This document shows, one piece after another, positions 1 through 11,300 of a stretch of DNA of 64,000 nucleotides. This stretch comes from Sinonovacula constricta. Taxonomy: Eukaryota; Mollusca; Bivalvia; Cardiida; Solecurtidae. The stretch covers positions 64,009,674 through 64,073,673 of the forward strand of contig CM017557.1 in NCBI GenBank assembly GCA_007844125.1. The letters run 5' to 3'. How positions within the stretch are numbered: position 1 is the stretch's first letter; every line of letters starts with the position of its first letter. The position numbers and the translations under genes were made by a program. The notes under the pieces are model-generated. The model saw only the letters and a program-made list of their open reading frames with translations, had not been told where the DNA came from and searched no databases.

Positions 1-98
1 TCTTTTTTTTCTTTGACCAATTATTTATTAATTATATATTGAATACAATTCATTCTAGTCAGCTATCTTTTAAGTATGACATTGTCATCAAAACAATA

Positions 99-298
99 GG
101 GTTGCCCTTGACCAAGTGGTAGAGTCATGGAATTGTAACTCCTCTGACTGCTTGTCCCTTAATGTGTAGGTTTGAGTCTCAGGTCAGGGGTAAGGACTTA
201 ATGAGGGAAGGTCTTCCAGCAGATCTTCGTGTGCCAGTGGCTCTACCCAGACATTTGTCAGGGCTGTTACCAGCTGAATGTTGCTAAAATAACCAATA
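99..298 (+). mobile_element. tRNA-derived SINE, family A
   Basis: Starts with an A-box-like GACCAAGTGGTAGAG, then a B-box-like GGTTTGAGTCTC, then the family body (GGTCTTCCAGC, GTGCCAGTGGCTCTACCCAG, CAGCTGAATGTTGCTAAA). Pol III-type SINE. Confidence 0.75.
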
Positions 299-1031
299 AT
301 ATCTTTATGAAATATTTAAAAATACAAACAATGTACACACACAAAAAATATGTGATAGCACAACACAATTCATTTTAAAAATACTGAAAGCATAGAGTCT
401 AAACTGTACAACATTTTACAAATAAGTGCATAATGTGCACATTGTACTTGTTTGTGTTTACTCAGGAAAAGTATACAGATGGAAAAAAGATTAAATTGTT
501 CAGACTATTTTTTTAAACCTGCCAGTGTCCTGTATTCATGTCAGGTCTGTGTTTCAGGAAAATTCTCCAACTAATACTCGTAAAAAAAGCCAGGTAATAA
601 GTACATAAGTGTTGTGAATTGAAATTGGGATATAACTATTGTTGTTGATGTCAGCATGTATAAAATGATGTTTGTTATGGCATGTCATTAGTCATACAGG
701 AAGAAGATTAAGTTGGACAAAATTCAAAGAATTTTATTCTTTGAAAACAATGCCCATGTACCAAGAAATATAGAAAGGAAAAGCTTTAAACAATGCAATA
801 TAAAGCGAAAGTAGATAATTATTGTAGACAGTACTTTGATAGTACCACTGGAAAAAAAGTAGTCATGGCACCATTTGGCTGCATAGTTTTAACATTTTAA
901 AGTTGTTTTGCAAATTGGTTTTAACTTTAACCAAGTTTTTAACATGTATTGTTTTGACATCTTCCTGGTCCTTTGCAGGACCAGTCTGCATTTGGTTATT
1001 AGCTATTACCTGATATTTGAGGATAGTCTTA

Positions 1032-1232
1032 CATACATGTGAACTCTCCCACTTTTTGAAGGAGACTCCCACTTTCAGAATTACTTGAAAATGAAGGGTA
1101 TTTTACCCATTTTCAGAAATCTCTCTATTTGGAAACAGATAACTTTCTTCTTTGTTTATATGAAAATATCAAATCTCCCACTTTGCAAGTGAAAATCTCC
1201 CACTTTGGCCTCAGAAAAAGTTCAAATGTATG
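1032..1232. mobile_element. MITE with TIR CATACATGTGAAC, copy 1
   Basis: 201-bp element. The left end CATACATGTGAAC and right end GTTCAAATGTATG are inverted repeats (12 of 13). It is flanked by the direct repeat GTCTTA (1026-1031 and 1233-1238), a 6-bp target duplication. The interior has repeated CTCCCACTTT words in both orientations and no coding capacity. Confidence 0.85.
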
Positions 1233-2167
1233 GTCTTACTGAAAAAATTCTACATTATATTGACCAGAAGATGTAATCCAAAGCCCTAATTGTATAAAAG
1301 TTAGTATCATTAATGACCCATGTTGGCTTACAATTTTTTTTTTCATACAGAGTGCTAAAGAGTGTTAAGCATAATTTGCTTAAATTTATATTTACATGTA
1401 GCTGGAGAGTTTTATACATCTGCATTAACACGTAGAACAGTAAAAGAAAATGTGAATTAAAAAAAGCATGATTCTATTAAATGATGGGTATTTTAGAAAC
1501 ATTTTAATATAAATGCATGGTGTGGTGTTGTTCATCGAATAAAAATGTGTTCTTATTAGTGTATTAACTGCATGATATTAAGTGTTAAGTATTGTTAATA
1601 TCTACAGATACTGGACAGTTTTTTTAAACAGATCAGCACTTGATCAGACTGTGCCGCAAGACCTGTAAAATATTGTCAGCTGTCTGATATAAGTCTTCTC
1701 TCTTTCCTCGTACAAATTTGGATATTATTTATTGTCTGCATAAAAGTACATTGTATTGTCCATACACTAACTTAAACATCAATAAACAGTTGTAAACATT
1801 GATATGCTGAGAGATTTATTAAAAATTAGTTTATTTGTTAATACCAAAAAATTGTTTTTGCCATGGAAACAATTCAATTATATAGCTTTGTTGGTTGACA
1901 TAAACTCAAAATATTCCAATATGATTCGACAGCAAAAAGGTGTTTTAGTGTTTTAGTTGTTGTTTGTTTTATTGCAGCCTTATTGTATAACATTAATGTA
2001 CAGTACAAGTCAGGAGTAATGTACAACAGTTGTACTGACTCCGCAGTTGTGCTTTTGCAGCATACAAATGAGTTTCAGGATAACATTTCTTAGAATTTTT
2101 TTAATAAGCTTTCATTTTAAGAAAATTTGAAGAAAAATTCTCGAAAGCTTGATTTTTCATTTTACAG

Positions 2168-2344
2168 CCTGGGTCAGCTTTGTCGATATTTTCTGACCAG
2201 GCGTCGCAGGTCGGTGGCACTGCTGACCGACCTCGTCGCAAGATAAGTGTTGTGTCACATATTAGTCACACCAGCCACACTAGTGGTACTGGCGCCGTGC
2301 GCCATCGGTTGCCTAGCATGGAAAGTTTAAATGTTTGACTCATG
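2168..2344 (+). CDS. Exon of unrecognised gene; in-frame TGA near its end
   Basis: The acceptor is TTTTACAG at 2160-2167. Only one frame is open: 56 codons reading PGSALSIFSDQASQVGGTAD, RPRRKISVVSHISHTSHTSG, TGAVRHRLPSMESLNV, then TGA at 2336-2338. GC content and codon use stand out against the AT-rich flanks. Six bases after the TGA is CATG|GTGAGT, a near-consensus donor; an exon ending there is 177 nt (59 codons), phase-neutral. Either the protein ends in ESLNV here, or the exon is a cassette whose inclusion changes the C-terminus. Confidence 0.7.
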
Positions 2345-5300
2345 GTGAGTTAGCCAGGGTTAAATGGTTATTATAACCTTTGACCTCATAAAAATGAGAA
2401 TCTTTCAAGGACTTGATTGGTCGGTTTCAAAAAAAATTGTTTAAGCTCTGACCAATCAAAATTCTTGAGACTCACAGATATGAGGGCAATAGTTTATAAC
2501 TAAAACTCACAGAGTTGGTTGGCTAACAAAGTCATGTAGGCAAGTTGATTAGTTATGCTATGATGCTACTAAATGAAAGGATAATGTAGTAACATGACTT
2601 GCCCACCCAGCCTTAAAATGGACATATTTGCTTTTAAATTGACATTTTTGTTGAAACTTAAAAACATGTCCAATGTCACTGAAAACATGGAAAATGTTTA
2701 GCTTAATTTTATGACATAAGGTGTAAAGACTGACTTGTGGATCAGATGCTTAAAAGATATATAGGAAATTATTCTCTCTAAGTATGTTAGCTGCCCATCA
2801 CTTACCATGATCCAAATAAGACCGAATTTTTAAGTTCATTTTTTTTCTGCAGCTAGTTTACTAATTTACTGTTTGTTTTGTTAGTCGGGTGACCACAAGG
2901 ACTTTGATGATGACGATGAGGTACATATGTCTATGTATAGTAACAGTTGCTATGCATCATGTCTCCATAGCAACCAGAGTAATGGCTTCATCCTTAATTC
3001 TGTGTCAATGTTCTTCTCCAGTTCTTGTAGTTTCTCAGTTTCTATAGTAACAAAAATTCAACAAAATATTGCCTTAGTCGAAAATATTATTCATCGCTTC
3101 CCCTGTTTGTTTGTTTTTGTGTAGGGTTTGTTAAGTTGTGTGATTCTTGCTAGAAAGATATATCAAATGAGTTCAGAAATATTATGTTTAGAAGATGTTG
3201 AAAGATGATATATTTCAAAGTATTAAAGCTTTTAGTATGATCTTTTCAGAAAGAAATTTTATAGTGAGTTAGTTAAATTTTACAGTTTGGCACTTTAAAT
3301 AGAATTTTGTACTTGATAGGCTAGCAGATATTTTGGCATTTAATTTAGATTAGAAGTGTAATAAGACTTTATTCTTGTTTTAAAAAGCAGAAATAATAAC
3401 AATCTCACCTATATATATATATTTCAACAAACTATCAACAAGTGACTATAGCTTTTATAATAAATTATGTTAAACTTGTCTCTGTCTATATCTGTCATCT
3501 ATAGCACAACATGTAGTTTACTAAACCACTGATTAAGAACATTTCACAATTAACCCAATGCATAAGTTTACCTCCTTTTGGTCTCTCATTAAATTACTAC
3601 CTAACTTAAGCCTGTGAAACACTCTGAAATTCTTAAATGACTTTATGACATACTAGTTGAAGCTCTTGTTTTTTGGCTATAACACAGAAATAGATTACTC
3701 ATTTCCATCTGCATATACACAGAAACATTCAAGTAGCCACTCACTTTGCTTTGTCTGCTGACCCAAACTAAAACAACTCCTTAAATGACTTGTTAGACAT
3801 TGCACTCTTTCATTTTATATCTATTATGCATTTACAATTAGAATTCACATCTCTAATTATATTTTCACAGATGTATACAATTTGGCATACAGAGGTACAT
3901 GTACATATAGATCGTTAAAGATATAACTATGAGATTCTTATGCGGGCTTCAGTGCAATTATGATTTGGCTGTTTGGTTCAAATATGACAGTAACAGAATT
4001 TATAGTTATGCAATAGTTCTTAAACTCACATGGCAGTTAGTCAAATTTGCATTTTCTTTAAACTTATGTTCCAAAAGCAAAGCTTTGTTTAACCACAAAA
4101 AATAACTGATAAATATATCACCTCCAATCACTAGATAATAATGAGTAAGCTTGCATTTAAAGAATTGTGTTGTATTAATTGTCTTTAGATATGAAGAATT
4201 ACAAGCATACAAATTCAGCTAAAGTTGAGCCATTTTTAGTTTAACCACTTAGTATATTGCCAATCAGGGTGTGTGGTAATATACTCAATATACAGTAGAA
4301 ACTCCTTAAACCGGAAGTGTTCCGGACCTGCAGAAAATTACGGTTTAGAGAGGATTTCGGTTTGCGGAGTGTTTCTCCTTTGGCAATGATATTTACTATA
4401 TATGTAGTTTCCTGTAATTATCTTACTTCAGGATATTATGGAAAAAGATGAACCGATTTTGTTTGTCATAAGACCCTCGAATATGTAACACTTAATTTAA
4501 CGACTGCACCTTATTAATTAACATATACAATCAATTTTCCTTTAACTGCAATTAACATTAATTGATTGCATGTAAATCTTAATATGTATATGTCAGTCAT
4601 AAACAATAAACTGATTGCCTTGATAGTAAAGCAATAATTAAAAAACATGATTTATGAAGTGTGAAATTTCTAAGCGAAAAAATGTCACTAAGTCACTTTA
4701 ATGTGCCGACCACAAAATGTAAAACATCCTGCATGCTGGGAGCTGTCTGGTCGGGATCTGCACTTTTTGCTTCAATTCCTAGTAATAAAAGATTATTTAA
4801 ATTCGTCTGTTAGCAAATAACAAACATTATTTATTATAAATTATGGACAAGGTAAGAGCTAAAGAATGTTCAAGGTCATTGAGAATCAGTGTCTTGGCCC
4901 CTAATAATAAAATCAACATAAACCTGTAACATATTTTTGTATAAGACACTAATTATTAAAGCCATGTTCAGATATAGGTGTAATTCAAATAAAATTAAAA
5001 TGAGAATCAGTGCATAAGCATCCTTATTTTAACAATACAAAACAAGTTTTTTTTTATGATACTTCATACTTCAGTGAAAAGCAAAATGCAAATCTATAAT
5101 ATTGCAACTTTTCTTTCAGGCGTTGATATTTCGACAATGTTTATTTGTGTTTATAGTAAATTTACAGTTAGTCATTGTGTTTTTCTGATTAACTTTTAAA
5201 AACTAATGGCTTTTCGGTGCACACATCAAAGTGCCTGGATATGATAGTTTTACAGGTATTGTTTGGTTTTCCTTTAGATATTTCAGCCAGGCTAGAGTGC

Positions 5301-8300
5301 TGCCAGAAGTTGACTATGAAGTCAAAAAACAAAACTGTTTGGTTCTGTTGAGAAAGTGATTTTTTAGAAGGGCATATTTCAATATGATTGAATAGCTTTT
5401 GTTTTTGGAACAAAGAAAGCCAATATTTTTTTGTATTCATGCAAATTATTGTACTAATTTTTAATACAAAATTTTATTTTATATTTTCTCTTATCATAAA
5501 AGGAGGAAAGTGTAAGTATATGTAGCTTGAATGGTTAAGGGTACCTGCTTTCAATGTGACTGGTTCCAATTTGGAATTACAGGAGAAATCCTTAATAGAC
5601 TGTGCACAGTTATGGTCTTCTTTATTATTATTGGGAATGGTTCCCTCCCTAGACCTGATTGATAGAAATAATGTATGTTGGAAATTTTTGACATGGATCA
5701 ATTAAAACTGTATTAGGCTAAAGGTTAGAATCCATATACATGTATGTGACAGCAGAGCAGCACCAGCCGAGATGCGGCAAAATGGTATGTGTCTCTCATG
5801 GTGGTGCTGCATTCATGTACATTCATCTATGCAGCACTGTATACTGAAAACCTTACTATAAGTATAAGTGTATCACATATCACATAAAAATTTGTTACAA
5901 TCTTAATTCTTATTCTTAGGGACTTTTGGGGATAATATTTAAATATGAAAAGAGTTTTTTTTAAAGATATGAAAATTTAAGATTGAGCAAACACTTAGCT
6001 ATACATGTCCATGTACAATAACAATGTCATTTCCCTGCCATTCCTTTATGGCACATAAGGATTTTTGCCGAAAATCCTGAATTTCTGGCCAAGAAAGTAA
6101 TCTAATGTCAGTTCTCATTTAAGTAGTCATAATATGCTGACTGAGGACTCCCTATATTAACAATTGCCTAAATATTATGGACGCATTGTGCTATAACTTC
6201 TGATGAGATCCCTTTGTGTAGAACTACTGTAGTCGTGCTGATATGCTGTACCACATGAAAGTTATTGAGTGCTGCCTGTACTGTGATATTGTCTCATCAA
6301 GATATTATATGATACCTGTTCCTAGTCACTTTATCCAGACAGAAGGCCATCTAGTTTTGGTGTAAGCATTGATAGTTCTGCACACATGTAAGCAAGATAA
6401 GCACTACCAAGGGTCAAGCCCACACAAAACTCTTAGTCACTTTTCCTCATTTAGGCCCATATTGACCATCCATTCTTAAGCCTTAGTCATGACTTAAGCC
6501 CAAGTCACAATTTTCATACCAACAAAGCTTATATATGAAGTTTCAATGCATTTTTAAGCACAAAGTAGCGAAGTTAAAGTGTTGTAAAAAATACAGACGT
6601 GTATCTCAATACATAATGAAGATATAATGGATAGAAATCCATTACTTAAGCAACTCTTACTAAAGAATAGTTGCTGAATCCTGGCCTTGATCTATGACAT
6701 TTTGCTAAAATATAAGATTCACTTAAATAATATTTCCTTACAAAGAATGTTCTTAAATTTCATTAATAAAGCTACTTTAACTATGAGATTTTGTTAACAC
6801 TTCCATTTTTTTTTAATTCTTAATTCTAGAAAATGTCTTTAAGATAATAAAATAGTAAAATAAAATTACAATTAAAAAATAACTAAGTTTCTTCATGATT
6901 ATGACCACAGTACTAAGGCCAATAACTCTGTTAATCATGTCTTAGGTATTAAGCCTCTGACCTTGACATTCTCTGTTACCAAAAATAAATTGGGTCCATC
7001 TGGAAAACTTTTATAGGCAGTTGATAAAAGTGTTGATATATCAGACCATCATTAATATGGCTATGTATGGCTGCTTTGTTTTTATTAACAAACTGTTTTT
7101 TCTGGTAATAACAAATGAACCTAGGATTTTTCTTCACACTTATTTGATGTTGGGAATTTGGGGGTATTTGAAATTTGGTATTGAATTTTGGTATTTAAAA
7201 GGTTATATATTGCTGGTATTGTTGTATCTGTGTGTCTTTTGTGTATGTGTATTGTGTGTTTCATGTTTTGTAGTAGTGATTGTTAAGTACAAAAATACAG
7301 TGACCAATTTTTTATGTTTTAGAAAGATGTTTTATTTAAGATAATAAGATAAAAACTTATACTTGCTATTATAGTAGTTTAATATCTGAAATATGTTTTA
7401 GTGTATGTGTAATATGTTATCTGTTGTGTTATATTCATTTCCTAAAACACTTAATTAGTGCATAAATTTTGATGTAACAATTTCTTAAACACATATATTG
7501 TGCTGTATTTTATAAATCTCTCTTCATAGTGAAGTAATTTTGTTTATGATGAAAGAATATAATTATATATATTTTTTGTAGCCGATTAATTACATTTATT
7601 TTATTCAAACACAAATTAGATTATTTATGTGTATTAGTTTATCATTTATATTGTCAGCAGGTTGGTGTAATTATGACTTCAAAATCACATTAAAAAGTCC
7701 TTTTAAAACATACTTTTTGCTCTCTTTTTTAAATGAGGTTTTACAGAAATCTGAAAAAAAGGATTTCTTAAAAGGCATTGAAAATAATCCTTTTTATAGC
7801 CCCCTGCAATCTCTTTAAAGAAAAAGGGAGAAATAACAACAAGCTGGTAGATCACAGTGGGCATGATCATAAGTCAGTTAGTGTGTATACAGTGTACTGG
7901 GTGTCACACATGGGGTTACTGTACTGCCATTGGTCTACATCACTAAAATAGCCTACCACTGGTCACTGGAGCTTCCAGCTGTGGCCAGCTTATTATGCAC
8001 AACAACAGGGGTTCCAGATGGTCAGCATACCAATTTTCAATGCCTTTTATATTTTCTTAGGAATCTGTATTTAAACACTCACTTTATTTACTGTATTGAC
8101 TCTTATGTCTGTTATGTGTGTAGGAGCCAACTTGGGTAAGATTGAATGGGAGAGTTATATCGATTTATGCACACATTTTCACCAGGACATGAATTTGGTG
8201 TTCTAATTGTGTTTGATATATATTTTTTAAAGAGAAATAGATATGAAAAGGATGAAAACTCCACAGAAAAAGGAATAGTTGAGAGAGGTAGAAAACAGCC

Positions 8301-11300
8301 GTTGAAATGGAATAGATTAAATTAAGGTTATGGTTAGAAATGTTTTAAAAAGAAAAGTAATAAAATATTTCTTTTATATAGAAGAAGAGAAAAGAAAATC
8401 ATAAATGATAAATTGTTATCTTAATTTTTCATTAATTCTTATTTTAATTTGTTATCAATGAACTATTAATAATATAATTTTCTATTGTGTAAAAATATTT
8501 CAAATTTTGAAATTACTTTAATGTTATTCTTGTTTTTGAAAGGATGAGTATTCCGAGTAAGACTAGGAAAGTATGAATTCTTTTTTTTTTTCAAAGCTAA
8601 TTGCTTTGTGGACTGATTAGTACTTGCATTAATTGAAGCTTATTTATGGCTGAACGATTTCAACTGGCTAAAGCATGTTGCGCCCGCAATTTAAACAAAG
8701 CTTAGTAATACCCAAACCAACCCAGCATTTTGTTGTGCAAGCTTTAGCAGGTAATGATTAAATAAAAGCCTGACAGGTCAGTGTTTTTTTCTAACTTTGA
8801 GCTAGCTTTATGAGAAATCAAATTGTCTAATTTAATTTTCTTACTTTAATATAACCAGTACATGGATCTATTTAATTAGATTTAGGTTTCTAATTAAAAA
8901 TTGACTAATTAGGACCTGAGATGGTTATTTAACTTTGAATATTAAGTCTGATAATGTTTGCTCGAATCTGACTGGAAAGAGATAGTTTTTGTTATTCAGA
9001 CTGGACCAAGCAGTAGTATTATTTCAGCTCATTTCTTAGATAAATTGTTTCTAGCATCTGATTGGTCAGAATGGATTTTTTTTTAAATTATGACCAATCA
9101 AATGCTTAAGAATGACATTAATGCACCAACTTAACATTTCTGACTATTGTCTCTCAAATACCTCTGAAAAGAACACTGCTCATTCATCAGGCTTAAAGTT
9201 GTCAAACATTCTGCCTAAATTTTACCATGAATGCATGGCAGATATCTTAGAAATGAAAAGATAACTCCTGCTGACCTTGTTTGTGGATGTTTGTGGATAA
9301 TAATCACCATCCCCTCACCTGGCATGCCCATCAGAGATGCTTATCTGTGTGCTTAATTAAATTGTTTCCATTCTGGTTTATCATCCATTGTCACCATAAA
9401 GGTGCTATCGGAACTCCTCGGGTAATTCCGTCCTCAGGAAAATCATCCCTCGGATGTATCTGGTGCAATGATACTTACAGAGATCATGATAGTTTTGTTC
9501 GCCAAAAGTCGGAAGAAGAGTATGCCTTAAATGTAGTTCGCACAAAACATAAACAATGGCATCTTTTGACAGCTGTGTGTCTGCTGCACTGGTTTGGATG
9601 ATTTAAAATTGAAGCCACAACAAATTGTTTTACAGGCATCATACTGTAGTGGGCTGTCATCCAAGCTGCCATCTTTGTTTTGACTTCTGTCATGAAAGTA
9701 GTCCCATTTAGGGAAATGGTCTAGTTGATCTGACTATCTATATACATCTGAAAGATGATTCATGAATTATCCGAGGTGTTCTGATTGCTTACAAGTGGTA
9801 TCCGACAGTTTGTCTATATCTAATACATGTAATAATATCTGACCTCTGTTTGGGGTATGTGGGCATAATTTCTGAAGAAAAAAAAACCCAACTCATACTT
9901 TAGTCTAAGCTTTGTTGGTTGTCACCAGTACCTCGATTTGAGGGCAGTATAACTCGTTCATTAACACTTAAAATATGTTCATTCTTTTTAAACCAATAAA
10001 TTATAATGATTAGGATTCTGGCTAAAAATAGACATCGACAGCACAGCGGATGACGTGGAACATAAAACATAAGTGGTCATGTGGTTTTGTTAGTTAAAAA
10101 TAGCGCTAACTGTGCAGCGTGGCTCATATAGGAAATACACTTTTGTAATGACAATTGAGGCATTATGGTTCACTTTACAGACAGGTGTAGGACACCAGTT
10201 AACAGCATTTTGTGAGATCTGTTCAGGTAACAGTAGTTTATCTAGATGTTTACTAATAATAGTTTTGTTCTAAACTGTTGGATACCACCTTTAATGTTCA
10301 GAATTTATTAAACAATACAGGTCTAATAAATATTTTGTCATCATTCATAGAACTTTTTAATTAATATTGCAAATTAATTTACTTGGATATTTAATAGTAT
10401 TTTTAAAATGTTAGGTATTTTACTTAAAGAAATTTAATTCTTTTATTTGTAAAATTTTGTTTGTTTTGAATTTTACTTTTTTATCTAAAGATTTATATTA
10501 ATAAATCTTAAAAAAAGAAAGATTTAAAATGTTAATATAAATATAATGTAATATACAGGTAGATAGTTTATGGTTACCAAAAGAAAAAAAATGCTTTTTA
10601 CACAAGATTGACTGAAAAGTTTATAATACAAATACATTGTGTTCAGTTTCATCAGCTGTGCTAATTTTCACATTTAATTAGTAGGGTTCACTTTATCTTT
10701 CAGCCTGTGAATGACTCGGATAATGACAGCGTATGACTCTTTAGATTTTGGTTTAGTCAACTTTATTCATCCATTTTCTCATTTTTACTAATTTACCCAT
10801 ATTTCTTTATTCATCAGAAGATTCACGTGACTCTTTTTTGTGTTTTATTTCATTGTAAATATTAAAATTATATTTTTTTTTATATTTATTTTGCATGAGG
10901 ATTTTTATACTAATTATTTTTGCTGCATGTATGAAATATACATATAATCCTATTTGGTAAATTTGCATTACGTATTTTCTTTTAAACCTCAATATTGTCC
11001 TGTTAATTATTTTTTATTCATTGTCATGCTTAATATTTTTTTATTTAACACCTGGAAAAGTGTATAAAACCAATCTAGCCATCAATGTAATACAAATTCT
11101 TCATAAATAATATGCAGGATGACCATGTTACTTCACATAAACCTTTGGGTTTTTTTATGACATATAATGATGTACTAAAAATTGAAAAAACATTTTTTGC
11201 TATTATGCACACAAAACATAAAAAATGTACCCTTAATGATCATTACCTCCAGTTGTTGTTTTAATACTCAGGAAGTTCAATAACCCCTGTAGTTACAATC

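Larger units (their letters stand above)
1..2167. other. Upstream intron of the plus-strand gene
   Basis: AT-rich, with one family-A SINE and one MITE. I see no exon. The T-rich tract and acceptor of the first visible exon close it. Confidence 0.5.
2921..10703. other. Introns of the plus-strand gene between microexons
   Basis: Holds the pogo-like end (4293), a dispersed repeat (6470-6692), a CCAAT foldback (9027) and one copy of the 38.5-kb repeat. The stretch 8600-9720 has little recognisable repeat apart from that foldback and has mixed composition. I find no convincing large exon, although 9281-9604 is open. Confidence 0.4.

Noticed and set aside
5753..5784. Possible microexon before GGTATGT
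   Set aside because: The donor is good, but there is no pyrimidine tract before any of the AG choices, and none of the readings resembles its neighbours strongly.
7021..7344. 107-codon hydrophobic ORF
   Set aside because: Phe/Val/Cys-rich translation of a T/G-rich intron stretch without splice or family support.
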